From contig CAMDPO010000003.1 in NCBI GenBank assembly GCA_945904955.1, positions 41,391-105,390 on the forward strand: a DNA stretch of 64,000 nt, written 5' to 3'. Positions within the stretch are counted from its first letter, which is position 1. Every line of letters starts with the position of its first letter. The translations under genes and the position numbers were made by a program. Of the stretch, positions 17,925-26,749 are shown one piece after another. Origin of the DNA: Rhizobium sp. Q54. Its GTDB lineage: Bacteria > Pseudomonadota > Alphaproteobacteria > UBA2966 > CAIVPW01. Under the pieces are notes generated by a model. The model was not told the DNA's origin and searched no databases. It was given only the letters and a program-made list of their open reading frames with translations.

Positions 17925-19105
17925 CAGCGCCCTGGTGGCTGGGCGGCTCGCTCACCATTGGCGCCGCCGGACTCGAGATGGCCGGCCGCAGCGTGGCGGC
18001 GCTCGCGGCAGAGACGGACACGCCGCTGTACCTCTACGACTCCGCGCGCGTGCGCGCTCAAGTCGCCGAGGTGCGCGCGGCGCTCGCGCCGTTCCGGGAT
18101 GCGCGCATCTGCTACGCCATGAAGGCCAATCGCTTCGGCCCCATCCTCGATCTGTTGCGCCGCGAAGGTGCCGATATCGATGCCTGTTCGCCGCGCGAGC
18201 TCGCGGTGGCGCGCAGTGCCGGATTTGCGTCCGCACAGATCTCGGTGACGGCCTCGTCTCTCTCCGACAGCGATCTGCATGCGTTCGCCGATGCAGGTGT
18301 GCACGTCAATTTCGATCACGCTCCCACGCTGCGCCGCTACGCGGAGCTAGTGCCGCGCGGCACGCGGATTGGCCTGCGCATCGATCCGGGTGTGCACGTC
18401 GGCTATGGCGTCAACAGCCGTACCGACTACGGCGACAGCCGGCTCGGGCTGGTGCCCGAGGACACCGGCGACGCGCTGATGGCGGCAGCGGACGCCGGGC
18501 TCGTCGTGGACACCCTGCACATGCACTTGGGCTGGGGCCTGCGCGCGCGGGATGAGGCCGATTTCCGCCGGGCGCTCGGCGTGCTCGCGGGACTTGCACC
18601 GCGCGTGCCGGACCTGCGCTGCATAAATGTCGGCGGTGGCCTGGGCGGGCGGCTGCGCCAGGCCGACGAGCCGCTCAGCGCCGGGCGTTGGGCTGCGGCG
18701 ATCGCCGCGGTGTTCGGACACGGCGGGCCGACCATCGCCTGCGAACTGGGCACGCATCTGGTGGCGACCAGCGGCATGCTGGTGGCGCGCGTGACCGCCA
18801 CCTGGACCAAGAATGGCGAGCACTGGGCGGGACTCGACGTCGGCCAGGCCGCCAACGTCTACGCCGCCCACTACGGACTGGAGCTCGAATTCGTCGTCGT
18901 CGACCGGCCTCTAGCGGCGGCGACCGAGCGACTCAGCATCGGCGGCAACATCAATGAATCGGGTGACGTGTTCGCGCGCCACCGGATGCTGCCGCCGCTT
19001 GCCGGAGGTGACCGGATCGCCATCCTGCCGGCGGGCGCCTACGGATCGAGCATGGCGAGCGACCATTGCCTGCGCGGTGGATTCGCCGAGCGGCTGTTGC
19101 CATAG
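17921..19105 (+). CDS. PLP-dependent decarboxylase-fold protein (LysA/ornithine decarboxylase-like), Cys replaced
   Basis: 394 residues with the group IV decarboxylase layout: alanine-racemase-like barrel with the PLP lysine in CYAMKANRFG (near residue 67), HMHLGWG, the phosphate loop INVGGGLGG, then a C-terminal beta domain ending in ILPAGAYGSSMASDH with the conserved Tyr. Two catalytic-site changes are visible: the E-P-G-R motif reads ELGT, and the C-E-S-x-D motif that normally supplies the proton-donating Cys reads NESGDVF. The fold is secure; the substrate is not, and it should not be called diaminopimelate decarboxylase. Translationally coupled to the ABC exporter by a four-base overlap. 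Confidence 0.8.
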   Translation: MTAPWWLGGSLTIGAAGLEMAGRSVAALAAETDTPLYLYDSARVRAQVAEVRAALAPFRDARICYAMKANRFGPILDLLRREGADIDACSPRELAVARSAGFASAQISVTASSLSDSDLHAFADAGVHVNFDHAPTLRRYAELVPRGTRIGLRIDPGVHVGYGVNSRTDYGDSRLGLVPEDTGDALMAAADAGLVVDTLHMHLGWGLRARDEADFRRALGVLAGLAPRVPDLRCINVGGGLGGRLRQADEPLSAGRWAAAIAAVFGHGGPTIACELGTHLVATSGMLVARVTATWTKNGEHWAGLDVGQAANVYAAHYGLELEFVVVDRPLAAATERLSIGGNINESGDVFARHRMLPPLAGGDRIAILPAGAYGSSMASDHCLRGGFAERLLP

Positions 19106-19131
19106 GCCACACTAAGTTCGCTGGCCTTTTT
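19104..19131 (+). terminator. Probable Rho-independent terminator after the SET/ABC/decarboxylase operon
   Basis: AGGCCA/TGGCCT pairs around a 12-base loop and is followed by TTTT, directly at the stop codon of the decarboxylase-like gene. The stem is only about six pairs, so strength is uncertain. Confidence 0.5.
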
Positions 19132-19274
19132 ACACCCGGGGGGGCCGCGATTTTGTGAACGACGAGGCCTACCCTCCTCGGCCCTCCCCGGCTACCGTTA
19201 GGCTTATGCAGAGCGCGTTTCCGGGAGGGGAGCGTTGTCTCGGGCCAACAGGACCAAAGGGAGGCTTCCCGCGT

Positions 19275-20171
19275 ATGACTCAGCCCATCAAGGTCGACCA
19301 GAAGTACATCGAACTCTTCCATGACTACACGCACGCGATGATGCCGCGCCGCGTGTTCGTCGATCGCCTTACCATGATGGCCGGAGGCACCGTTGCGGCG
19401 TCCGCGCTGCTGCCGCTGCTCGAGAACAATTACGCCAAGGCCGCCATCGTCGAGCCGAACGACGCGCGCATCACCGTGACACGCGAAGAGATCGACGGCG
19501 GCGACGGCGTCAAGGTGAAGACCTTGGTGGCCAAGCCGCGCACCGCGACTGGCCGGTTGCCGACCGTCATCGTCATCCACGAGAACCGCGGCCTGAACCC
19601 GCACATCGAGGACGTGACTCGTCGCATGGCCGTCGAAGGCTTCCTCGCGCTCGGCACCGATTTGCTCAGCATGGCCGGTGGCTATCCGGGCACCGACGAA
19701 GCGGCGGCGCAGATTTTCGGCCAAGTGCAGCCGCCCAAGGCGGTCGCTGAGCTGCAGAACATCGCCAAGCTCGCTGCGGCCCGTCCGGATTCGAACGGCA
19801 AGGTCGGCGTCGTCGGCTTCTGCTGGGGCGGCGGTCGCGTCAATGACATCATGACGTCCACCGACACCCCGGCCAACGTTGCGGCCGGCGTCACCTACTA
19901 TGGTGGCGGCACAGGCTGGGCGGCGTTGGCGGCGAACGTGAAGGCGCCGCACTTGGTCCACCTCGGCGCCCTCGATACCGGCACCAACACCGGTAACGTC
20001 GCGTACGTCGATGCGGCGAAGGCAGCCGGCAAGAACGTGACGGTGTTCCTCTACGATGGCGCCAACCACGCCTTCAACAACGACACCAACGCCGCGCGCT
20101 ACCACGAGGCCTCGGCGAGGCAGGCCTGGACGCGCACGGTCGACTTCTTCAATCAGAACCTGAAGGCCTAG
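19275..20171 (+). CDS. Dienelactone hydrolase family protein
   Basis: 298 residues from the ATG at 19275; an earlier in-frame start at 19155 reads through a poor leader. An N-terminal stretch (MMPRRVFVDRLTMMAGGTVA plus a hydrophobic AASALLPLL) resembles a Tat-type signal or anchor. The alpha/beta hydrolase core has PTVIVIHENRGLNP, the nucleophile elbow GFCWGG (Cys, as in dienelactone hydrolase), an Asp in HLGALDTGTN and the His in DGANHAFNN. The family hydrolyses dienelactones or related esters, and true substrates are often unknown. Single gene followed by a terminator. Confidence 0.9.
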   Translation: MTQPIKVDQKYIELFHDYTHAMMPRRVFVDRLTMMAGGTVAASALLPLLENNYAKAAIVEPNDARITVTREEIDGGDGVKVKTLVAKPRTATGRLPTVIVIHENRGLNPHIEDVTRRMAVEGFLALGTDLLSMAGGYPGTDEAAAQIFGQVQPPKAVAELQNIAKLAAARPDSNGKVGVVGFCWGGGRVNDIMTSTDTPANVAAGVTYYGGGTGWAALAANVKAPHLVHLGALDTGTNTGNVAYVDAAKAAGKNVTVFLYDGANHAFNNDTNAARYHEASARQAWTRTVDFFNQNLKA

Positions 20172-20197
20172 CCTTCAAGTTCGACTGTGGATACGGC

Positions 20198-20230
20198 GGG
20201 GAGGACCATGGTCCTCCCCGTTTCGTTTTG
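20198..20230 (+). terminator. Palindromic terminator after the dienelactone hydrolase gene
   Basis: A perfect 22-base palindrome, GGGGAGGACC-AT-GGTCCTCCCC (written here as arms, 20198-20219), is followed by GTTTCGTTTT. It begins 26 bases after the stop. A G-tract of ten follows at about 20261-20270. Confidence 0.8.
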
Positions 20231-20435
20231 GCCGTATGCTGCGCCCCCCCAGCCATCGGGGGGGGGGGTGGCATTAATCACGACGCCCGGTGACAAGATC
20301 CAGACAGAGCGCGTCGGGCTCATGAACGACGGCACGGCCGTACCGATGCGCTGACGTCGGGGATCACGCGGCACAGGAGCGCCGAGCGGACCGCTCGATG
20401 TACACTTCTTGGGCAATCCTGGAGGGGAGGATTCC

Positions 20436-21077
20436 ATGATGCCCATCCGTTCCTTGGCCACGGCGGCCGTCGTGGCAGTTGGTTTGTTCGCGCTTACGCC
20501 TGCGTGGTCGCAAGGCATGACACCGGAGCAACAGCAGCTCTCGGGACTTATCGGCTCACCATCGTTCCGAGCATTCTTGCAAGAAGCCGTGGCTGGGAAC
20601 GAAGCCGCCGTGTTCAAGGCGAAGTGCGCCGAACCAAAGGTGACGCGGGTTCTGGGATTCTTGATCGTCACGCCTCCGAACATCACGCAGCGCGGCATCG
20701 AGGCCGGCGCCTGGGTAACCCACGTCGAGGTCGACCGCTGCGGCACCACCGCGAGCCGCCGTATCCTCGCGCGGGTCGAGGGCGGCATCAATTCGCTGAC
20801 CTCAACGGGGGTGTTGCCGGGCGATTTTCGCGGCGACCTGAAGCTCGAAACGGACGTCATCCGCACCGCCGTGATTGCGCTCATGGGGACGGCTGGTTGC
20901 CGTGACATCGCGCAGTTTGGCGTGAGCGACATCAAGGCGCTGACTCCCGTGACGGCCGCAGGGTGGAGCGAGACTTGGTTTGCCGAAGCGTACGGCAAGC
21001 CGATCACCGCCGTGGTCGACTACAAGCGCGACGCCACCGGAGTCGGGTTCAACGTTCACGACGTCAAGGTCCAGTAG
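20436..21077 (+). CDS. Secreted protein of unknown function
   Basis: 213 residues from the ATG at 20436, behind an excellent GGAGGGGAGG. The N-terminus is a signal peptide (RSLATAAVVAVGLFALTPAW, cleavage near SQG). The mature part has Cys at three places (KCAEP, DRCGTT, GCRDIA) that could form disulfides; I recognise no domain. The ABC ATPase start overlaps its stop by one base, so it may be a periplasmic partner of the ABC-2 exporter. That link is positional inference. Confidence 0.75.
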   Translation: MMPIRSLATAAVVAVGLFALTPAWSQGMTPEQQQLSGLIGSPSFRAFLQEAVAGNEAAVFKAKCAEPKVTRVLGFLIVTPPNITQRGIEAGAWVTHVEVDRCGTTASRRILARVEGGINSLTSTGVLPGDFRGDLKLETDVIRTAVIALMGTAGCRDIAQFGVSDIKALTPVTAAGWSETWFAEAYGKPITAVVDYKRDATGVGFNVHDVKVQ

Positions 21078-21973
21078 TGAGCGTGGCAGCCGTCACCGTC
21101 GAGAACGTCGTCAAGCGCTACGGCGGTGTCACCGCGGTCGATGGCGTCAGCCTGACGATCGCCGAGGGGGAAGTGTTTGCCCTGCTCGGCCCGAACGGCG
21201 CCGGCAAGACGAGCCTGGTCGAAATCCTCGAAGGGCATCGCCGGCGCGACGGCGGCAATGTCCGCGTGCTGGGATTCGATCCGGCGAGCGGCGGTCGCAC
21301 CATGCGCGAGCGCATCGGCATCGTCCTGCAAGAGGGCGGCCTGGAGGGCGAACTCACCGTCGTCGAAACGGTGCGCTACCACGCATCGCTGTTTCCGCGA
21401 CCCAAGGACGTGGACGACGTCATCCGCGTCGTCGGACTGGAAGAGAAGCGGCGCTCCCAGGTGCGGCTTCTGTCGGGCGGACAGCGGCGGCGCCTGGAGC
21501 TGGCGCTCGGCGTGGTCGGCGATCCGGACCTGATCTTCCTCGACGAGCCGACGACTGGCTTCGATCCCTCGGCGCGGCGCCAAGCGTGGGACCTGGTGCG
21601 CGCGTTGCGCGGCTTCGGCAAGACCATCGTGCTCACCACCCACTACATGGACGAGGCGCAGGCCCTGGCCGACCGCATCGCCGTCATCGCCCGCGGCCGC
21701 ATTGTCGCGGAGGGAACGCCGGCGACGCTGGGCGACCGTCACCTGCGCGGCGCGCGCGTGCGCTTCCGCCCGCCGGAGGGAACGAGCCTCGATGGCCTTC
21801 CGGCACCGTTTGTGCCGAGCGGTAGCGGCTGGGTCGAGGGGGAAACCAAGGCGCCCACCGAGACTCTGCACGCGGTCACCGCATGGGCATTGGCACGCGG
21901 CATCGAGCTCGACGGGCTAACCGTCATGCCGCCGAGTCTCGAGGACGTCTACCTGGACCTGACCCGCACATGA
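21077..21973 (+). CDS. ABC-2 type exporter, ATP-binding protein
   Basis: 298 residues from a GTG overlapping the previous stop. Walker A GPNGAGKTS (near residue 37), Q-loop VLQEGGLEGELTV, signature LLSGGQRRRLELALGV, Walker B LIFLDEPTTGFDP, H-loop TTHYMDEAQALADR. The last 70 residues form a short C-terminal domain as in drug/daunorubicin-type exporters. It powers the permease encoded next, with which it shares an ATGA overlap. Substrate is not evident. Confidence 0.93.
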   Translation: MSVAAVTVENVVKRYGGVTAVDGVSLTIAEGEVFALLGPNGAGKTSLVEILEGHRRRDGGNVRVLGFDPASGGRTMRERIGIVLQEGGLEGELTVVETVRYHASLFPRPKDVDDVIRVVGLEEKRRSQVRLLSGGQRRRLELALGVVGDPDLIFLDEPTTGFDPSARRQAWDLVRALRGFGKTIVLTTHYMDEAQALADRIAVIARGRIVAEGTPATLGDRHLRGARVRFRPPEGTSLDGLPAPFVPSGSGWVEGETKAPTETLHAVTAWALARGIELDGLTVMPPSLEDVYLDLTRT

Positions 21974-22791
21974 CGCGGCCCAGCCTTTTGCGTTTGTTCC
22001 TGGTGCAGTTCGGTGCGGAGCAGCGCCTGTTCTGGCGTTCGCCGATCGCGGCGTTCTTCAGCGTCATCTTTCCGTTGCTGATGCTGCTGACGTTCGCGGC
22101 GTTGTTCGGCAACGACCGCATCACGCCGCTTGGGGTCACGGCATCGCAATTCTATGCGCCAGCGCTCGCGGTCTATGGCGCGGTCTCGACGGTCTACTGG
22201 AACCTGTCGATGAGCCTGGTTACGTCGCGCGAGCTCGGCGTGCTCAAGCGCATCCGCGGCACGCCGATGCCGCCGTGGCTGATGCTCGGTGGGCGCCTGA
22301 CGTCCTCGGCATGGGTGGCGCTGCTGGCAGTCATCCTCATGGTGACTATCGGCGTGCTCGGCTACGGGGTCGCGTTGTACCCGCGTACTCTCGCGGCCGC
22401 ATTCGTGACGTTCCTGGTGGGCGTGTCGTGCTTTGCCGCGCTCGGCTGTCTGATCGCCGCCCTGTCGCCCAACGCCAATGCGACCCCGCCCATGGCGGCG
22501 GCGACGCTGGTGCCGCTCGCGTTCATCTCCGAGGTGTTCATCCCGCCTTCGGCATCGTCGGCATCGTGGCTGACCACGGTCGCCGACTTCTTTCCCTTGA
22601 AGCATTTCGCCCGCGCGTTCTCGGGCGCATTCAACCCGACCCTGCACGGCAGCGGCTTCGCGTGGAGCGACGCGGGCGCGACGTACGCCATCCTGCCGCA
22701 CCTCGCCGTGATGGCGGTGTGGGGCATCGCCGGTGGCGTACTGGCGGTGCGGCTGTTCCGGTGGGAGCCGCGGCCCGAGAAGGTCCGCTAA
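21970..22791 (+). CDS. ABC-2 type exporter, permease
   Basis: 273 residues, starting in the stop of the ATPase gene. Six hydrophobic segments typical of ABC-2 permeases: around residues 22-42 (IAAFFSVIFPLLMLLTF), 60-75, then RELGVLKRIRGTPMPPW (the conserved cytoplasmic coupling loop), two helices near 105-165, MAAATLVPLAFISEVFIPP near 178, and a last helix around 245-262. Pairs with the ATPase at 21077. No terminator is evident before the degraded stretch that follows. Confidence 0.92.
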   Translation: MTRPSLLRLFLVQFGAEQRLFWRSPIAAFFSVIFPLLMLLTFAALFGNDRITPLGVTASQFYAPALAVYGAVSTVYWNLSMSLVTSRELGVLKRIRGTPMPPWLMLGGRLTSSAWVALLAVILMVTIGVLGYGVALYPRTLAAAFVTFLVGVSCFAALGCLIAALSPNANATPPMAAATLVPLAFISEVFIPPSASSASWLTTVADFFPLKHFARAFSGAFNPTLHGSGFAWSDAGATYAILPHLAVMAVWGIAGGVLAVRLFRWEPRPEKVR

Positions 22792-22899
22792 CCTCTACCT
22801 CTTTCGAGGAAGGAATCGGCGCGGCGCGTTGACCGCGCTGCCCACCTGCTCTCCCTTGGTTAACGCGCCATCGGGGGATGCGCGCATCCGTGGGGGATC

Positions 22900-23190
22900 A
22901 TGGCTTACGTACCGGGCAACACCGCCGCCGGCGGTCTTCTGGACCCAACCTTCACTTGGCACTGGAACGGGGTCGGTCACTTCAACGAGCCCGCGGCCGT
23001 CACCTACAGCTTCGTCACGTCGTCGCTGGCGCCCTTCTCGGAGGCGCAGTCGCCCTTCAACAGCACGCAACAGACGACCGCCGCGCAGGCGATGCAGGCA
23101 TGGGCGAACGTCGCCAAGTGACCTTCACGCTGCACAGCGACCCGAACGAGGGCCTAAGCAACGACAACATCGCCTTCATCAATTTTTCCC
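22900..23190 (+). pseudogene. N-terminal relic of an M10 (serralysin-like) metallopeptidase
   Basis: The reading frame from the ATG at 22900 gives 73 residues (AVTYSFVTSSL, STQQTTAAQAMQAWANVAK) that match the N-terminal part of matrixin/serralysin-type peptidases. It hits a stop at 23119; a one-base shift continues the same domain as VTFTLHSDPNEGLSNDNIAF. The homology then ends abruptly at about 23188, before the zinc site, where an ArsR-like reading begins. I call it a frameshifted, truncated pseudogene. A second, larger M10 relic lies at 34159-35693. Confidence 0.7.
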
Positions 23191-23191
23191 G

Positions 23192-23459
23192 AAGAACCTC
23201 GACGCCACGTTTGCCGCGCTCGCCGACCCTACCCGGCGCGCCATCCTGGCGCGGCTGGCGTCGGGCGAGGCGTCGGTGGCGGAGCTCGCCGAGCCGTTCG
23301 CCATGAGCCGAGGCGGCGCCGCTCGCCATCGCCAACGAATGGATCGAGAACTACCGCAAACACTGGGAGGGCACCTTTCTGCAGCTCGATGCCCTTCTGA
23401 ACGACCTCAAGGCCACCGAAGCGCGCGCCGCATCCAAACCCCGTATCCGCAAGAAGTAG
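23192..23459 (+). pseudogene. ArsR-family regulator remnant with internal deletion
   Basis: 23192-23308 encodes LDATFAALADPTRRAILARL and AELAEPFAMS, the first half of an ArsR winged helix. About five bases later and in another frame, 23314-23459 encodes APLAIANEWIENYRKHWEG, LQLDALLNDLKATE and a basic end, the usual C-terminus of these regulators. The recognition helix and wing (about 30 residues) are missing, and no start codon of its own remains. It precedes an SRPBCC gene, the normal partner of this ArsR type. Confidence 0.75.
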
Positions 23460-23470
23460 GAGACAGCGCT

Positions 23471-23971
23471 ATGCAGAAGACCGGAGACCTCAAGGTCGAA
23501 GCCCACGGCGACACCGAGATCCGCATGACGCGGACGTTCGCGGCGCCGCGCCGGCTGGTGTTCGACGCGTGGACCAAGCCCGAGCTGTTGAAGCGCTGGC
23601 TGTTCGGTCCCAAGGGCTGGACGCTGACCGTCGTGGACATCGACTTGCGCGTCGGCGGCAAGTACCGCTTCGTCACGACCCATACCGACGGCCGCAAAAT
23701 GGGCTGGGGTGGCGTCTATACCGAGGTGAAGTCGCCCGAGCGCTTCGTCGCCACCGAACAGTTCGACGAGCCGTGGTACCCGGGCGAGTCGACCAACACG
23801 GTCGCGCTCACCGAGAAGAACGGCAAGACGGTGATGGTGAGCACGATGAAGTACGTCTCGCGCGCCGCGCGCGACGGCGTGCTCGCTTCGCCGATGGAGG
23901 AAGGCCTGCGGCCGGGCTTCGACCGCATGGATGAGGTCGTGCGGGAACTCGCCGCAACGCAGACGCGCTAG
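23471..23971 (+). CDS. SRPBCC (AHSA1-like) family protein
   Basis: 166 residues, apparently intact. The START/Bet v 1-type fold shows TRTFAAPRRLVFDAWTKPEL, LKRWLFGP, RVGGKYRF, GWGGVYTEVKSPERFV and a C-terminal helix GLRPGFDRMDEVVRELA. Such genes are usually paired with an ArsR regulator and a VOC/SRPBCC gene; here both neighbours are broken, so regulation may be lost. Function is unknown; the fold binds small hydrophobic ligands. Confidence 0.88.
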   Translation: MQKTGDLKVEAHGDTEIRMTRTFAAPRRLVFDAWTKPELLKRWLFGPKGWTLTVVDIDLRVGGKYRFVTTHTDGRKMGWGGVYTEVKSPERFVATEQFDEPWYPGESTNTVALTEKNGKTVMVSTMKYVSRAARDGVLASPMEEGLRPGFDRMDEVVRELAATQTR

Positions 23972-23995
23972 CCGCGCTTACGACGGAGACTCCCC

Positions 23996-24079
23996 ATGGC
24001 CATCCGCCGCGCCATGCTGGCGACACTGCAGATGAAGAAGATCGACGTCGCGAAGTTGGAGGCGGCGGCGAAGGGATAG
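23996..24079 (+). pseudogene. C-terminal remnant of a VOC/PhnB-like protein
   Basis: A 27-codon reading (MLATLQMKKIDVAKLEAAAKG at its end) resembles the last residues of PhnB-like VOC proteins, which often follow ArsR-SRPBCC pairs. The rest of the gene is absent. An ATG by chance opens the remnant, so a short peptide could still be made, but I regard it as a deletion scar. Confidence 0.5.
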
Positions 24080-24083
24080 CCTC

Positions 24084-24845
24084 TCATGGCGTGCGCCGGA
24101 ATACGTCGATGCTGCAGTAGAATCTGAATTGCGCCGTGGCCCTTTCAAAGAAGGGCGCGATAGCAGCCATGAGCCAGTGGCGTGCCGTGGTGGGGCTTTC
24201 ACGGCCCGCCGCAATCGCTGCGCCCACGTTGGTCTGCGTGCAGAGGTAGTCGGCGAGCGCCGGCGCATCGAATGAGATTTCGTGGGCGAAGCGCTGACGG
24301 GCCACCGCCGCGAGCCCAACCGCGGCGGCGTCGTCATCCGTGAACGGGGCGGTATCGCGCGGCGGCGCAGGGAAGCGGCGCACATAGTGCTGCCGGTTCC
24401 ACTCCCCGTACGCGGCGTTCCCTTCCATCTCTCCCGAGAAGCCATCGTTGTAGTTGATGAACCAGCCGGACGGCCCGAGGGTTCGCATGACCTCGCGCAA
24501 GAAGCGCGGGCGATCGAACCAATGAAACGCGAGCGCGGTCGTGATCGCGTCGATTGAGTCGTCGGGAACGGGCACGCTCTCCGCAGCCGCAGTCAGGTAT
24601 CGGACTCGCGGGTGCGCTTCGGCACGCTCAATCATCGCTTCCGCAGAGTCGATGCCGAGCACATCCTCGACCAGGTCCGCCAGCGCGACGCTGGATTGAC
24701 CCGTGCCGCACCCGATGTCGAGACCGTGCGAGAGCCGACCAACCGGGGCGATGATCGGCCGCAGGCGTTCCATCACCAGAGGATGGAAGTAGGGCCGCCC
24801 GCGTGCATAGCGCACGGCGGCATCCGGGTCGGCGAAGAGGTTCAC
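24084..24845 (-). CDS. Class I SAM-dependent methyltransferase
   Basis: 253 residues. Rossmann methyltransferase motifs: motif I GLDIGCGTGQSSVALAD near residue 41, acidic residue in VLGIDSAEAMIERA, motif III AAAESVPVPDDSID, and ALAFHWFDRPRFLREVMRTL (motif IV-VI region, as in Methyltransf_11). The C-terminal third may set substrate specificity. Substrate unknown. It faces the degraded VOC remnant tail to tail and is downstream of aspS on the same strand, with a G/C-rich hairpin near 24913-24937 between them. Confidence 0.9.
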   Translation of the reverse strand: MNLFADPDAAVRYARGRPYFHPLVMERLRPIIAPVGRLSHGLDIGCGTGQSSVALADLVEDVLGIDSAEAMIERAEAHPRVRYLTAAAESVPVPDDSIDAITTALAFHWFDRPRFLREVMRTLGPSGWFINYNDGFSGEMEGNAAYGEWNRQHYVRRFPAPPRDTAPFTDDDAAAVGLAAVARQRFAHEISFDAPALADYLCTQTNVGAAIAAGRESPTTARHWLMAAIAPFFERATAQFRFYCSIDVFRRTP

Positions 24846-24912
24846 GAGTGGCGGGTCTCCCTCCCCTCACCCAGCTTCGGCTAGGTTCGCTTCGCTCACC
24901 AAGCCTGCGCAA

Positions 24913-24937
24913 CCCTCCCCCAAGGTATGGGGGAGGG
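24913..24937. repeat. Short inverted repeat (CCCTCCCCC / GGGGGAGGG)
   Basis: Nine perfect pairs around a seven-base loop in the gap between the methyltransferase and aspS genes. No T-run follows on the aspS strand, so it is not a standard terminator. The surrounding low-complexity sequence resembles dispersed intergenic repeats seen in GC-rich alphaproteobacteria; copies elsewhere cannot be checked here. Confidence 0.45.
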
Positions 24938-24946
24938 ACTCGAGTT

Positions 24947-26749
24947 CTAGGTCGCGGCCTTCTTCTGCAGGGCGGCGGGCAGCTGGACGCGGATGTGGAC
25001 TTCGCGGAGCTGCTTTTCGCTGACAGAGGCCGGGGCACCCATGAGCAAGTCTTCAGCCTTCTGGGTCATGGGGAAGGCGACGACTTCGCGCAGGTTGGGC
25101 TCCTCGGCGAGGAGCATGACGATGCGGTCGATGCCGGGGGCGGTGCCGCCGTGCGGCGGGGCGCCGTAGTGGAACGCGCTGAACATGCCGCCGAAGCGTT
25201 CTTCGACGTCCTTGCGGGTGTAGCCGGCGATCTCAAACGCCTTGACCATCACGTCGGGCAAGTGGTTGCGGATGGCGCCGGAGGATAGCTCCACGCCGTT
25301 GCAGACGATGTCGTACTGGTAGGCGAGGATGTCGAGCGGGTCGCGCGACGTCAGCGCCTCCATGCCGCCTTGGGGCATCGAGAACGGGTTGTGCGAGAAG
25401 TCGACCTTCTGGTCGGTCTCGTTGAATTCGAACATCGGGAAGTCGACGATCCAGCAAAAGCGGAACGCGTCCTTCTCGATCAGCCCGAGTTCGTTGCCGA
25501 GACGCGTGCGGGCGAGGCCGGCAAGCTGCACGGCCTTGCCCGGCTTGTCGGCGGCAAAGAAGACGGCATCGCCCGATTTCAGGTTGGCAGCCTTCTTGAT
25601 GGCGCCGAGGCGGGCGGCATCGAGCTTGCCGGCGATCGGACCCTTGGCGGCGTCTCCCTCGAAGATGATGTAGCCGAGGCCGGGCCAGCCCTCTTCCTTG
25701 GCCCAGTCGTTCATCTTGTCGAAGAACGAGCGCGGCTGGCCGGCAGAACCGGGCGCCGGAATGGCGCGCACGACCGAGCCGCCGTCGATGGCCTTGGCGA
25801 AGATGCCGAAGCCCGAGCCCTTGAAGGCGTCGGTGACGTCGGCGATGACGATCGGGTTGCGCAGGTCCGGCTTGTCGTTGCCGTACTTGAGCATCGACTC
25901 CTTGTACGGGATGCGCGGGAACGGATTCGGCGTCACCTTCTTCTTGGGCGCGAATTCGGTAAAGATGCCGTGCATCACGGGCTCGATCGCGTTGAAGACG
26001 TCGTCCTGCTCGACAAAGCTCATCTCGACGTCGAGCTGATAGAACTCGCCGGGGGAGCGGTCGGCGCGGGCGTCCTCGTCGCGGAAGCACGGCGCGATCT
26101 GGAAGTAACGGTCGAAGCCCGCCACCATGTAGAGCTGCTTGAACTGTTGCGGCGCCTGCGGCAGCGCGTAGAACTTGCCGGGATGGATGCGGCTCGGCAC
26201 GAGGTAGTCGCGCGCGCCTTCCGGGCTGCTTGCCGTCAGGATCGGCGTCTGGAACTCGGTAAAGCCCTGATCGACCATGCGGCGGCGGATCGAGGTGATC
26301 ACCTTGCTGCGCAGGATGATGTTCTGGTGGAGCTTGTCGCGGCGCAGGTCGAGGTAGCGATAGCGCAGGCGCAAGTCTTCCGGATAGTCGTGGTCGCCAA
26401 ACACCTGGATCGGCAGCTCTTCGGCGGCCGATAGCACGTCGAGGGCACTGATGCGCACCTCGACCGCGCCGGTGGGCAGGTTCGGGTTGACCGTCTCCGG
26501 GCTGCGGGCAACGACCCGGCCGAGCACGGTCACGACGCTCTCGGCGCGCAGGGAGTCCACACTCGCAAAAGTGTTTTCGCCCTGCTCCACCACACACTGG
26601 GTGATGCCGTAGTGATCGCGCAGGTCGACGAACAGGAGGTTGCCGTGGTCGCGCTTGCGATGCACCCAGCCTGACAGCTTCACCACCTGGCCGACGTGCG
26701 ACGCGCGCAGGTCGCCCGCGGTGTGAGTACGATAGGTGTGCAGGGCCAT
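24947..26749 (-). CDS. aspS: Aspartate--tRNA(Asp/Asn) ligase
   Basis: 600 residues, the bacterial-type AspRS. N-terminal OB-fold anticodon domain ([20 protein letters not shown]), class II motif 2 in [20 protein letters not shown], a GAD insertion domain around 290-410, and motif 3 [19 protein letters not shown]. The anticodon domain has His in RDHG, the residue associated with non-discriminating enzymes, so it probably also charges tRNA-Asn for conversion by GatCAB. It is divergent from rnd, with 257 bp between them holding both promoters. Confidence 0.96.
   Translation of the reverse strand: MALHTYRTHTAGDLRASHVGQVVKLSGWVHRKRDHGNLLFVDLRDHYGITQCVVEQGENTFASVDSLRAESVVTVLGRVVARSPETVNPNLPTGAVEVRISALDVLSAAEELPIQVFGDHDYPEDLRLRYRYLDLRRDKLHQNIILRSKVITSIRRRMVDQGFTEFQTPILTASSPEGARDYLVPSRIHPGKFYALPQAPQQFKQLYMVAGFDRYFQIAPCFRDEDARADRSPGEFYQLDVEMSFVEQDDVFNAIEPVMHGIFTEFAPKKKVTPNPFPRIPYKESMLKYGNDKPDLRNPIVIADVTDAFKGSGFGIFAKAIDGGSVVRAIPAPGSAGQPRSFFDKMNDWAKEEGWPGLGYIIFEGDAAKGPIAGKLDAARLGAIKKAANLKSGDAVFFAADKPGKAVQLAGLARTRLGNELGLIEKDAFRFCWIVDFPMFEFNETDQKVDFSHNPFSMPQGGMEALTSRDPLDILAYQYDIVCNGVELSSGAIRNHLPDVMVKAFEIAGYTRKDVEERFGGMFSAFHYGAPPHGGTAPGIDRIVMLLAEEPNLREVVAFPMTQKAEDLLMGAPASVSEKQLREVHIRVQLPAALQKKAAT

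Noticed and set aside
17921..19105. Calling this gene lysA (diaminopimelate decarboxylase)
   Set aside because: The fold fits, but the catalytic Cys motif reads NESGD and EPGR reads ELGT, and the context is an ABC exporter operon, not lysine synthesis.
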